DNA of 64,000 nt, from positions 62,001 through 126,000 of the forward strand of contig NZ_JBPPLZ010000004.1 in the NCBI RefSeq assembly GCF_051535235.1, in the 5' to 3' direction. The position numbers were made by a program, and so were the translations under genes. Positions 16,653 to 29,290 of the stretch are shown in pieces (position 1 is the stretch's first letter; every line of letters begins with the position of its first letter). Source of the DNA: Nitrobacter sp051535235. Its GTDB lineage: Bacteria > Pseudomonadota > Alphaproteobacteria > Rhizobiales > Xanthobacteraceae. A model generated the notes under the pieces. It did not search any database. It was not told the origin of the DNA and saw only the letters and a program-made list of their open reading frames with translations.

Positions 16653-18799
16653 GCAGATTCCGGCACCAGAAAGATCACCGCGAGCGGCGGCAGCGTCAGG
16701 CTGAGTTCGGGGATGACACCGTCCAGTGTCTCGACCATACCGTCGTTGCCGACGTCGCTTCCGCCGTAATGCGCGGAATCGGTATTGAGCGTTTCGCGCC
16801 ACTTGCCCGCGAACGGCACGCGCACGCGGTATCCGCGATGGACCGTAGGCGTGAAATTGGCGACCACGAGACAGCGCGACCGTCCGTTGTCGCCCTTGCG
16901 CATCCATGCGAAGACGCTGCGATTAGCATCGTTCGCGACGATCCATTCGAAACCGGCCGGATCGCAATCCAGTTCGTGCAGCGCCGGCAGAGCGCGATAG
17001 AGCGCGTTGAGGTCGCGAACGAGGTTCTGTATTCCCCGGTGCCGGGCTTGATCGAGAAGATACCAGTCGAGCGCGTGATCGTGGTTCCACTCGCGTTCCT
17101 GGCCAAACTCGGAGCCCATGAACATCAGCTTCTTGCCGGGATGACCGAACATGAACGCGTAGTAGGCGCGGAGATTTGCAAAACGCTGCCAGTCATCGCC
17201 CGGCATGCGGCCCAGGATCGAGCGTTTGCCATGTACCACTTCATCATGGGACAGCGGCAGGATGAAGTTTTCCGAGAACGCATAATGCAGCCCGAACAGG
17301 ATCTGGCCGTGATGGTGCTTGCGATAGACCGGGTCCTTGCCGATATAGTTCAACGTGTCGTGCATCCAGCCCATGTTCCATTTGTAGCCGAAGCCAAGGC
17401 CGCCGAACTCGGTCGGGCGCGAGACTTGCGGCCATGCCGTCGATTCCTCTGCCACCGTCGTGGCGTGCGGGAATTGTCCGAATACCTCTCGATTGAACCG
17501 GCGCAGAAATTCGATGGCTTCGAGATTTTCCCGGCCGCCGTGCTTGTTGGGAATCCAGCCGCCTTCGGGACGGCTGTAATCGAGGTAGAGCATGGAGGCG
17601 ACTGCATCGACGCGAAGACCGTCCACACCGTAGCGATCGAGCCAGAACAAGGCGTTTGCAACCAGGAAATTGACGACTTCGGTGCGGCCGTAGTTGTAGA
17701 TCAGGGTGTCCCAGTCGAGGTGGCGGCCCTGCAAGGGATTGGCATGTTCGTAAAGCGACGTGCCGTCGAAACGGCCGAGCCCGTGGGGATCGTCGGGAAA
17801 GTGGCCGGGCACCCAGTCCAGCAAAACCCCAAGCCCTGCGCGATGGCAGGCATCGACCAGATACGCAAAATCCTCGGGCGGACCGAAACGGCTGGTCGGT
17901 GCATAAAGGCCGGTGGGCTGGTAGCCCCAGGAGCCGTCGAACGGATGCTCGTTCACCGGCATCAATTCGACATGGGTGAAGCCAAGGTCGCTGGCATAGT
18001 GCGGCAGCGTGTCCGCGAGTTCGCGGTACGACAGCCAGCGGTTGCCGTCGCCACGTCGCCACGACCCGAGATGGACCTCGTAAATCGAGATCGGCGTGTT
18101 GCGCGCATTGATCGTGGCGGCCGCGGGCGTGGGGCGGGGAAGCGCGGTCTCGTCGAATACGATCGAGGCGGTGTTCGGTCGCACTTCTGCGGCAAAAGCC
18201 ATCGGATCGGATTTCAACGGCAGCAGGCCACCGCTCTGGTCGGTGATCGCGAATTTGTAGCGGTCGCCTGTCCGCGCGCCCGGGATAAACAATTCCCAGA
18301 ATCCGCTGGCTCGCACGCGCATCGGATGCCGGCGCCGGTCCCAGCAATTGAAATCTCCGACGACGGCGACGGCCCGCGCATTGGGCGCAAGCACGACGAA
18401 TCCCGTGCCGTCGACGCCGTCCATTGTCATCGGATGGGCGCCGAGTTTGTCATAGAGCCGCTGATGCGTGCCTTCGCCAAGCAGATAGAGATCGAAATCG
18501 CTGAGGATCGGCAAAAAGCGGTAAGGGTCCTCGAGTTCGACCGTGTCGGCGCCATAGCGAGCGCGGAAGCGGTAGCGCTCGGCGCCGTTCGGCAGGTCAC
18601 CCAGGAAAAGCCCGGCGTCATGAATGCGCGTCAGTGCCGTCTCTTCGCCGCGCTCGTCGACGACGCGTACCTCGGAGGCCTCGGGCAGATAGGCGCGAAC
18701 CACCCTGCGGTCATTCTCGCGATGACAGCCGAGATAGTGGAAGGGATCGGAATGCCGCCCTTCGACGATGGCGCGGGCTTCGGAAGACAGTTCGGTCAT
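16649..18799 (-). CDS. glgB: 1,4-alpha-glucan branching enzyme
   Basis: 716-residue GH13 branching enzyme that introduces alpha-1,6 branches into the glucan. It has two N-terminal beta modules (about 1-110 and 110-210) and then a catalytic barrel with nucleophile D398 in GLRVDAVASMLYLDY and acid/base in VAEESTAWP. The MLYLDYSR context is specific to GlgB. It starts 15 bp after the TreS-maltokinase gene and overlaps glgX, so it is co-transcribed with the maltose-1-phosphate pathway whose linear product it would branch. Confidence 0.97.
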   Translation of the reverse strand: MTELSSEARAIVEGRHSDPFHYLGCHRENDRRVVRAYLPEASEVRVVDERGEETALTRIHDAGLFLGDLPNGAERYRFRARYGADTVELEDPYRFLPILSDFDLYLLGEGTHQRLYDKLGAHPMTMDGVDGTGFVVLAPNARAVAVVGDFNCWDRRRHPMRVRASGFWELFIPGARTGDRYKFAITDQSGGLLPLKSDPMAFAAEVRPNTASIVFDETALPRPTPAAATINARNTPISIYEVHLGSWRRGDGNRWLSYRELADTLPHYASDLGFTHVELMPVNEHPFDGSWGYQPTGLYAPTSRFGPPEDFAYLVDACHRAGLGVLLDWVPGHFPDDPHGLGRFDGTSLYEHANPLQGRHLDWDTLIYNYGRTEVVNFLVANALFWLDRYGVDGLRVDAVASMLYLDYSRPEGGWIPNKHGGRENLEAIEFLRRFNREVFGQFPHATTVAEESTAWPQVSRPTEFGGLGFGYKWNMGWMHDTLNYIGKDPVYRKHHHGQILFGLHYAFSENFILPLSHDEVVHGKRSILGRMPGDDWQRFANLRAYYAFMFGHPGKKLMFMGSEFGQEREWNHDHALDWYLLDQARHRGIQNLVRDLNALYRALPALHELDCDPAGFEWIVANDANRSVFAWMRKGDNGRSRCLVVANFTPTVHRGYRVRVPFAGKWRETLNTDSAHYGGSDVGNDGMVETLDGVIPELSLTLPPLAVIFLVPESA

Positions 18800-18814
18800 G
18801 CGCGATCTCGCTTC

Positions 18815-22081
<3,267 letters not shown>

Positions 22082-22089
22082 GACGCGCC

Positions 22090-24063
22090 TCACGCCAGAC
22101 AACGAAATAAGAGCGCGGGATCGCGGAGCGGATCGATCCTCAAGCGCACACCGCCCCACTCGATGGCGTGACGCTCTCCGGTCATGAGATTTTCCACTGC
22201 GACCACGGGCGACAGGTCGTCGGCGACCCGGATGCGGACCGAATCCAGCGGCAGCCAGAATTCGGATGCGTCGCGCGACAACGCGATGGCGCCGACGATG
22301 GTGTTGTTGGCATCCGTCGTTTGCTTGGTGAAGGCGACAATCTGGTCGCTGCTCACGGGAAGAAATCTCAGATTGCGGGTTTGCAAAAGCGCCGGATTTT
22401 CGCGACGCGCGCGATTGAGCGCGGCGATGTAAGGCTTGATGTTGCCCGGTGCATTCCAGTCGCGGGTCTTGATTTCGTACTTCTCCGAGTTGAGATATTC
22501 CTCGCGACCCGGAATGGGTTCGTGCTCCAGAAGCTCGAACCCATTGTAGATTCCGTAGTTGCTCGACAGCATCGCCGCCAGCGCCACGCGCGACTTGAAC
22601 ATCCACGCTTCGCCGCTTTGCAGGTGGTAGGGCAGGATGTCCGGCGTGTTGACGAAAAAATTCGGTCGGTAGTAGTCGCGTTCAGGATATCCTGTCAGTT
22701 CGGTGAGGTAGGATTCGATCTCCCACTTCCGCGTACGCCACGTGAAGTAGGTATAGGACTGAGTGAAGCCGAGCTTCGCCAGGCCTTTCATGACCTTCGG
22801 TCGCGTGAACGCCTCGGCGAGGAAGATGACGCCCGGGTCTTTCGTCTGGACCTCGCGGATCAGCCATTCCCAGAAATTCAACGGCTTGGTGTGCGGATTG
22901 TCGATCCGGAAGATGCGCACGCCCTGGTTCACCCAGAACAGGATAACGTCGCGGAGCGCGTTCCACAGCGAGCCGGCATCGTCGCAACCGAAATCAGGAT
23001 TGACGATGTCTTCGTATTTCTTCGGAGGATTTTCCGCATAGCGCATCGTGCCGTCGGGACGCCGCTTGAACCAATCGGGGTGCTGCGTCAACCAGGGATG
23101 ATCGGGCGAACACTGCACCGCGATGTCGAGCGCGACCTCCATTTCATGAGTCTTGCAGGCAGCGATCAGATCACGGAAGTCGTCGAAGGTGCCGAGTTCG
23201 GGATGGATCGCGTCATGCCCGCCCTCGCGTCCGCCGATGGCGTAGGGACTGCCGGGGTCAATTTCGGCGGCAGTCAGCGCATTGTTACGGCCCTTGCGAT
23301 TGGTTCTGCCGATCGGATGGATCGGCGTAAAGTAGAGAACGTCGAACCCCATTGCGGCGATATCGGGCAGGCGCGCGATGCAGTCGCGGAAGGTGCCGTG
23401 CTGGCCGGGCACGGGGCTCTGGCTGCGGGGCACCATCTCGTACCACGCTCCCGCCACCGCCAGGTTGCGGTCGATCGTCAGTGGGTAAAGCTGGGACCGC
23501 GTGAGATCGCCGCGTTCGAGGCTCTCGGCCATGGCGCTTGCCAGCTCCGGCACAAGCAGGCACGCGGGATCGCCGCTTTTCAGATAGTCCTCGCATTGGC
23601 GGACGATGACAGTGGTGGCTTCCTCGCCGCCGTATTGCGCGCGCGTCAGAAGCGTGGCTCCCTCCAGCGCGTCGAGGGAGACGTCCTGGCCGGCCTGCTG
23701 CTTCAGCTCGAAGCCATGCCTCCATGTGGCGAACTCATCGGTCCAGGCCTCGATGGCATAGACGTAGCATCCGGGATCGCGAGGCGTGAAGCTGCCGAAC
23801 CAGCGATCGTTGTCGTGCAGCGTCATTGGCGACTTCCGCCAATCACGATCCGTCTCGCGCCGCCAGATCAACTGCGCGGCGATGATATCGTGACCGCTTC
23901 TGAAAATATCTGCCCAGACGTCGACGACGTCGCCTGCAACGCGCTTGACCGGAAATCGTCCGCCGTCCACGCAGGGATATATATCCTCGATGTGGAAACT
24001 GCCTGTGGCTGCACCGCGTTCGCCTACCCGTAACGGCATGTTCTTTTGCGTTGATACGGACAT
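22090..24063 (-). CDS. glgE: Alpha-1,4-glucan:maltose-1-phosphate maltosyltransferase
   Basis: 657-residue GH13_3 enzyme that extends alpha-1,4-glucan two glucose units at a time from maltose-1-phosphate. An N-terminal beta-sandwich (starting about IEDIYPCVDGGRFPVKR) precedes the barrel. The nucleophile is D388 in IFRIDNPHTKP and the acid is in FLAEAFTRP; DIAVQCSPDHPW is also characteristic. ATG at 24063 (MSVSTQKN) gives the usual family length; a second Met at residue 9 is possible. First gene of the seven-gene cluster, divergent from malQ. Confidence 0.95.
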   Translation of the reverse strand: MSVSTQKNMPLRVGERGAATGSFHIEDIYPCVDGGRFPVKRVAGDVVDVWADIFRSGHDIIAAQLIWRRETDRDWRKSPMTLHDNDRWFGSFTPRDPGCYVYAIEAWTDEFATWRHGFELKQQAGQDVSLDALEGATLLTRAQYGGEEATTVIVRQCEDYLKSGDPACLLVPELASAMAESLERGDLTRSQLYPLTIDRNLAVAGAWYEMVPRSQSPVPGQHGTFRDCIARLPDIAAMGFDVLYFTPIHPIGRTNRKGRNNALTAAEIDPGSPYAIGGREGGHDAIHPELGTFDDFRDLIAACKTHEMEVALDIAVQCSPDHPWLTQHPDWFKRRPDGTMRYAENPPKKYEDIVNPDFGCDDAGSLWNALRDVILFWVNQGVRIFRIDNPHTKPLNFWEWLIREVQTKDPGVIFLAEAFTRPKVMKGLAKLGFTQSYTYFTWRTRKWEIESYLTELTGYPERDYYRPNFFVNTPDILPYHLQSGEAWMFKSRVALAAMLSSNYGIYNGFELLEHEPIPGREEYLNSEKYEIKTRDWNAPGNIKPYIAALNRARRENPALLQTRNLRFLPVSSDQIVAFTKQTTDANNTIVGAIALSRDASEFWLPLDSVRIRVADDLSPVVAVENLMTGERHAIEWGGVRLRIDPLRDPALLFRCLA

Positions 24064-24242
24064 CACGCGCTGCCGATCTGCTTGTGAATGAAGGACCCGG
24101 GCGTTAACCCGTGCGGCGCCGCAAAGTTCCCGGCGGAACTGCGATCTTGCTATGGTGTTAACTCTTTCCGTGACGTCGTTCCGACGAAATCGCGGATAGT
24201 CGAAATCTCGGATGGTTCGTGCCTTCGGCTTGGGGCTGGGGA
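24064..24242. promoter_or_regulatory. Divergent promoter region between glgE and malQ
   Basis: 179 bp with no gene, lying between the start codons of two divergently transcribed glucan genes. By position it must hold the promoters for the glgE-glgP unit and for malQ. No clear operator or sigma-70 box could be picked with confidence. Confidence 0.5.
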
Positions 24243-26213
24243 ATGGATGTTTATTCAAAAGCACGCGACTATGGCGTCGATCTGGAATTTATCGACGGGC
24301 AGGGTCACCGCCATGTGGTGAGTGGCGAACGGCTGCGCGCCGTGGTTGATGGTCTGCCGCCTCCTTCGCGACATCCGTTCCTGAAACAACCCGTGGTTAT
24401 CGTCGCCGACGCCGACAGTCGTCGGGTGCCGGTTGGCACCGAAGCGGACGGTTTTGCCTGGCGGCTTGTTGAATCCAACCAGATGCTCGCGCGAGGGTGC
24501 GTGGCTGGCGGAACGATCGATTTGCCGCCTGCGATCCCCATCGGAACGTACCGGTTGACGATCGAGCGGGAGCACGGAAATACGATCGATTCGATTCCGT
24601 TACTGGTGACGCCGGCGAGAGCTTATCAAGGAGCGTCGTTCGACAGAGTCTGGGTTCTTTCGGTTCAACTCTACGGGTTGGCGTCGTCGCGCAATTGGGG
24701 AATCGGCGATTTCACGGATCTCGCCGCGCTGATCGAACTGACTGCGGGTTGGGGCTGCGCGGGGATCGGACTCAATCCGCTTCATGCGCTGTTCGATGAC
24801 CGGCCGCTCGAATGCAGTCCCTATGCGCCGAACAGCCGGCTGTTTCTCAATCCGCTTTATATCGATCCCGAACGGTTGCCGGGGTTTTCGGGCGCGTGGC
24901 TGACGCGGCATCGCGAGCACCTCGACCGCGCCCGCTCCGGTAACCTGATCGACTACGCGGCTGTTGCGGAATTGAAACTGGCGGCGCTTCGGCACGCGTT
25001 CGAGATCTTCCAGACTACAGATACGGCCAATACTGCACATGCGGCCGCTCTCGTCGCGTTCGAGTCGTTCAGGCGGGAGCGTGGCGAATTGCTGCGGCGT
25101 TTTGCGTGCTTCGAGGTGCTGCGGCGGCAATTTGGTCTGCTGCCGTGGTGGCAATGGCCGGAGGAGTGGCGGCGACCTGATGATGCCCGAATTCAAGCCT
25201 TTCGAAATGGTCCGCAGCGTGCCGAGATCGAATTCGTGGAGTTCGTGCAGTGGTGCGCGGCGGCCCAGTTACAGTCATGCGCTGATCTTGCCGCCGAACG
25301 CGGAATGGCGGTCGGACTTTATCTCGATATCGCTGTTGGCGTGCAGGCTGGCGGATTCGATGCCTGGAATGAACAGGGTGCCATCTCTCGCGCGCTTTCG
25401 GTCGGCGCGCCGCCCGATCAACTCAATACGGCCGGCCAGGACTGGGGGCTGGCGGGATTCAATGCCGCCGGACTGGAGGCGAGCGACTTCGCACCGTTTC
25501 GCGAGATGCTGCGCGCATCGATGCGCTTCGCGGGAGCTATACGGCTGGATCACGTTCTCGGTCTCAACCGGCTTTACCTGATACCGTCGGGAACCTCGCC
25601 CCGGGACGGCGTCTATGTGGAGATGCCGCTGGAGGCGCTGCTCGGCGTCATTGCGCAGGAAAGCGTCGACCAGCGCTGCGTGGTGATCGGCGAGGATCTG
25701 GGAACGGTGCCGGATGGCTTTCGCGACATCCTCGCGACATGGGGCGTGTGGTCGTACAAGGTGATGATGTTCGAGCGCGGTCATGATGGTGCGTTTTTCG
25801 GGTCGTCAGGTTATGCCGCGAATGCCCTTGTGACTTTCAACACGCATGACCTTGCCTCGTTCGCAGGCTGGCAATCGCATTCCGATCTCAAGCTCAAGCG
25901 AGGGCTGGGTCTTGATCCCGGCGAGACCGACGAGATGCGGATGCACGCACACCGCGCGTTCGAATGGAGACTCGGCGAAGAACATATCGCATCGAAGAGC
26001 TTTTTTGGAGCCATTGGATTTCTCGCGCGGACACCCTCGCGCATACTCGCGATCGCGCTCGACGACCTCATCGGGTTGAAGGATCAGCCGAACATTCCGG
26101 GCACGGTGAATGAGCATCCCAATTGGCGCCGGCGGCTGGCAGTCGAATTGCAGGATATCGACCGTTGGATCGATGTCGGAGCGCTTCGACACGCGCTTCG
26201 CGACGATCGTTGA
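24243..26213 (+). CDS. malQ: 4-alpha-glucanotransferase (amylomaltase)
   Basis: 656-residue GH77 enzyme that disproportionates maltodextrins, keeping chains long enough for GlgP and recycling short products. An N-terminal beta domain of about 110 residues precedes the barrel, as in other proteobacterial MalQ. The nucleophile is D436 in AIRLDHVLGLNRLYLIP, and the acid is in VIGEDLGTVP. ATG at 24243 (MDVYSKARD) is preferred to an in-frame GTG at 24219 because a GGGG-rich ribosome site lies just before it. It is divergent from glgE and ends 23 bp from the convergent large-protein operon. Confidence 0.95.
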   Translation: MDVYSKARDYGVDLEFIDGQGHRHVVSGERLRAVVDGLPPPSRHPFLKQPVVIVADADSRRVPVGTEADGFAWRLVESNQMLARGCVAGGTIDLPPAIPIGTYRLTIEREHGNTIDSIPLLVTPARAYQGASFDRVWVLSVQLYGLASSRNWGIGDFTDLAALIELTAGWGCAGIGLNPLHALFDDRPLECSPYAPNSRLFLNPLYIDPERLPGFSGAWLTRHREHLDRARSGNLIDYAAVAELKLAALRHAFEIFQTTDTANTAHAAALVAFESFRRERGELLRRFACFEVLRRQFGLLPWWQWPEEWRRPDDARIQAFRNGPQRAEIEFVEFVQWCAAAQLQSCADLAAERGMAVGLYLDIAVGVQAGGFDAWNEQGAISRALSVGAPPDQLNTAGQDWGLAGFNAAGLEASDFAPFREMLRASMRFAGAIRLDHVLGLNRLYLIPSGTSPRDGVYVEMPLEALLGVIAQESVDQRCVVIGEDLGTVPDGFRDILATWGVWSYKVMMFERGHDGAFFGSSGYAANALVTFNTHDLASFAGWQSHSDLKLKRGLGLDPGETDEMRMHAHRAFEWRLGEEHIASKSFFGAIGFLARTPSRILAIALDDLIGLKDQPNIPGTVNEHPNWRRRLAVELQDIDRWIDVGALRHALRDDR

Positions 26214-26236
26214 AATCGCGCGCCGCCGCGATGTGA

Positions 26237-29200
26237 TTATGCCACGACCTCCTTGACCGTGGTCGCACTGTCCCGGCCGAGCGGGTCGACGACTGCGACA
26301 TAAACATTGGTGGCGCCGTTCGATGCGACCGCTCCGGTCCACTGGAACGTCGGATTGACGGTCGGCATCCCGTCGACCAGCAGGACGGGCGCTGCGCCAT
26401 CCTGCTCCGCCCACAGCCGGACGCGGTAGGGACCAACTGCTTGCGGATGAGCAACGGGCACGTCGGCGATAATGATTTGAAGCGCAAATCCGCCGCCCGC
26501 AGCGATGATGGTGGCGGTGATCGAAGCGGCGTCGAGCGCGGCCGGCGCACCCGGCGGCGCGTTCACGACGGTGACCGGGGCTGACAGGAGACTGAAGGCT
26601 GCAGGCGCATCCTCGGCCTGCGCGGCATTCTCCGCCGTGATCGCTCCCGGCGGCGGGAGCATCGTCGCGCCGCGAGGGAGACGTCGCTCCGCAGGCAGGC
26701 GGACCTCCGCCCACCAGGTATAACGCACGAACGGAAGCAACCCGGACGTATCCGCGAACGTCGCAGCGAAGCGAGGCGTACTGCTGCGATCGAGCGAAAG
26801 AGGGCGGATGCCGCCGACCATGCGCGCGTAGATCGGATCGTTGACCGCGCCGCTGGCGCGGCGCAGACGATAGTGAGGCGGGTTCGCCGCGGTCGGCGGC
26901 TGCGCGAACAGTCCGGGCTCTGCCGCCTCAATCGCATCAAGGTCGAACCCTACCGCCTCGACCGTCAGTTCCGGCGTGCCCGCGGAATTCATGGCGAGGG
27001 TGAGGCGTGGGATCGGCGGGCGATTGTCGCTTGGCACCGCGACCGGCACGAGACCGCAAGCATCGAAGTCCGCCTGCACGAGGCCGCAGGCGTTTGGGTT
27101 CGTTTCGGTGTCCCGAGCGGTCTCCGGCACGATCCGCAGGAATCCGACCGTCTGCAACGTCCGCGGCAGCGTCGTTGCAAGGCGCGCGCGTCCGTCGCTG
27201 TCGGCGGTGATTGGCGTGTCGGTGATAAGCCGGAAACGATCAGCGCGACCGTTCAAATGGCCTTGCTGTTGCTTCGTGTAACCGTCGAGCGCAATAGCCG
27301 CGCGGGTTGGAGCCACGGCTAGCTCAAGGCCGCGCTGGTCGGCGATCCACGCCCGATAGGCTTGTCCCGGCTCCGCCGGCCACGACAGGCGCAGTTCGAC
27401 GTCCGGCGACGGGCCCGGCCGGCTGGTCCAGATGATGCCGGGCCCGGCGGGCGTCGGCCGCGGACGCCGGCCATCGGTGATGTGCACAGTCTGCGTAGTC
27501 TGCAGCGATGGTGTACCGTTGTCATCGAGGAACTTGGCGGTGAGAGACCATGCGTCGCTTTTTTGGGGAGGCAGCGCCGGCAGCGCGAACACTTGCGTGA
27601 TCGTTGTACCGGGTGTTGCGGCAAGTTTGAGCGTCTCGTCTGCGAAGGCGAGTTCCAGCGTTGCGATCGGACGGCCACCGATGCCGACCGAACTGTCGTC
27701 GGGAACGGGCACCCGCACGTCGAGCGAGCCCGGCGACAGCTTGCCGGGAGCCTGATCGTCGAGCGCCGCGCGCAGCGGCATTGCGCGAAGCACCGGCGGA
27801 GGCGGAGCGGGGCGGTCGGGATCTGGCACGTCGATGTCTGACGGCTTGCCGAAGCGGCCGAACAGATCGCCGGAGCAGAAACGATAACGATTCTTCGCGC
27901 CAGCAGAGATCGGCGCATCGGATGCGATCTGGTTACCCGCACTGTCTTCTCCGCGCAGCAGCACGACGTGCCGTCGCACGGTCTTGGTCTTGATGCAGCG
28001 CGTCCGCGGCTTGAAGCCCTTGCCGTCGTCCCGCGCCATCGCCAGCAGCGGTGCGAACGGCGTGGTCGACAGGGCGAAGCCTTGCCGGAACGAGGTGCTG
28101 ATGCCGCTCGGCGCGGCAATCCAGCTTGCCTTTGCGAGCGAGACGCCGGGCGCCGGCAGCGGATCCGGTGGCGGCACCGCGCCGGCGGCAGCCGTGAAAC
28201 AGCGGATCTCGAAACCCTTGTCACGCAACTCGTTGGCGACATCACTGGCGCCGGTGAGACCGAGCACGCGATCGACCATCGCCTGTTCGTCTGCATCGAG
28301 AGGCGGCAGCCGATCTTCGAGCCGCGTGACCAGCTTGAACGGGCCGAACTCGATTTCGGAGATGACCCGCTTCGGATCGACTGCGAACACGCCGGCGGCG
28401 ACCAGTCCGATCATCGGCCGCGCCATGTCGCGGCGGATCACCTTGCCGATATTGTCCGCGAAGCCGAGATAGCGCGCGAAGCCCGGATCGCAGATCGGCA
28501 TCAGCACGCTGTCGAGCTGCGGAACATCGGCGCTTTGCGGCGGCGAGCTGCCCTGGTCGGGCACGGCCAGCGTCACGTTCCATGGCGCATCGGCGGGAGC
28601 ACGGATCACCGCCTCCAGTGCGGCATCGACCTCGGCGCGTTGGGCATCGATCCTGGCAACTTCGTCTTCAGGGCCGAGCGATTCGAGCTGTCCATCGGGC
28701 TGATCGAGCGCCGTATACCGACGCGGTGCGCCGCGCGCCACGCGCTTCAGACCGTCCTGCTGAGTGATGCCGCCGTAGTACCAGCCGCAGTCGCCGGAAA
28801 TGGGCAACGGCAGTGTCGCGATGGGCTTCTCTTCGCGGATCCGTTCGCTCGACTTCAAATAGATCGCATAGATCTTCAGACGCGTGCCTGCGACGTTGCC
28901 GCCAAGACGCACTCGGCGGGTCACCGGACCGCCGACGATGGTGGCCCGCCTGGATCGCCGCGAAATTAGCTCGCCTGTGTCAGGATCGAGCAGCGCAATT
29001 GTGGTCCTGCCGCCGCTGGGTGGAACAGCCTCGACCGCGACATAGCGGGTCGTGTCCTGCTCCGCTTCGGGCGGCTCGATCGGGAGCGGAGTCTTGAGCC
29101 GTTTGGGATCGCGCGGCGCCGCCACGGTGCGGGTGCTGACCGGCACCTGCCAGACGAGCCACGGCGCGATCGGAAGGCCGAGCAGCGGCGACGACTGGAT

Positions 29201-29290
29201 GCGGATATGAACGCCGTCCGGCAGATCGGCGTCATTCTCCGCTTGCAATGCGAACAGCGCAAGCCAGGCAGGCGAAGCAAAGCGGATCAT
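26237..29290 (-). CDS. Large protein of unknown function, second gene of a coupled pair (1017 aa)
   Basis: 1017 residues; not recognised. No signal peptide, lipobox or convincing transmembrane helix is visible. The C-terminal half reads like repeated beta-sandwich (fibronectin/Ig-like) modules joined by Pro-rich linkers: PDPDRPAPPPPV near residue 500, and modules starting near 660 (SPDVELRLSWPAEPGQAYRAW) and near 900 (NAPPGAPAALDAA). An SGDLFGRFGKPSD stretch near 485 resembles a loop before such modules. A conserved-looking ARYLGFADNIGKV stretch lies near 275. The ATG at 29290 overlaps the stop of the 1878-residue gene by 4 nt (ATGA), so the two are translationally coupled and probably act together. 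Ends tail-to-tail with malQ. Confidence 0.75.
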   Translation of the reverse strand: MIRFASPAWLALFALQAENDADLPDGVHIRIQSSPLLGLPIAPWLVWQVPVSTRTVAAPRDPKRLKTPLPIEPPEAEQDTTRYVAVEAVPPSGGRTTIALLDPDTGELISRRSRRATIVGGPVTRRVRLGGNVAGTRLKIYAIYLKSSERIREEKPIATLPLPISGDCGWYYGGITQQDGLKRVARGAPRRYTALDQPDGQLESLGPEDEVARIDAQRAEVDAALEAVIRAPADAPWNVTLAVPDQGSSPPQSADVPQLDSVLMPICDPGFARYLGFADNIGKVIRRDMARPMIGLVAAGVFAVDPKRVISEIEFGPFKLVTRLEDRLPPLDADEQAMVDRVLGLTGASDVANELRDKGFEIRCFTAAAGAVPPPDPLPAPGVSLAKASWIAAPSGISTSFRQGFALSTTPFAPLLAMARDDGKGFKPRTRCIKTKTVRRHVVLLRGEDSAGNQIASDAPISAGAKNRYRFCSGDLFGRFGKPSDIDVPDPDRPAPPPPVLRAMPLRAALDDQAPGKLSPGSLDVRVPVPDDSSVGIGGRPIATLELAFADETLKLAATPGTTITQVFALPALPPQKSDAWSLTAKFLDDNGTPSLQTTQTVHITDGRRPRPTPAGPGIIWTSRPGPSPDVELRLSWPAEPGQAYRAWIADQRGLELAVAPTRAAIALDGYTKQQQGHLNGRADRFRLITDTPITADSDGRARLATTLPRTLQTVGFLRIVPETARDTETNPNACGLVQADFDACGLVPVAVPSDNRPPIPRLTLAMNSAGTPELTVEAVGFDLDAIEAAEPGLFAQPPTAANPPHYRLRRASGAVNDPIYARMVGGIRPLSLDRSSTPRFAATFADTSGLLPFVRYTWWAEVRLPAERRLPRGATMLPPPGAITAENAAQAEDAPAAFSLLSAPVTVVNAPPGAPAALDAASITATIIAAGGGFALQIIIADVPVAHPQAVGPYRVRLWAEQDGAAPVLLVDGMPTVNPTFQWTGAVASNGATNVYVAVVDPLGRDSATTVKEVVA

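Noticed and set aside
16653..16907. 85-residue N-terminal extension of GlgX
   Set aside because: It overlaps glgB out of frame, is Arg-rich and has no match to the GlgX family; the ATG at the glgB stop is the proper start.
22082..22606. 175-residue N-terminal extension of TreS
   Set aside because: It lies wholly inside glgE in another frame and lacks any domain pattern; the ATG at 22081 gives the standard TreS beginning.
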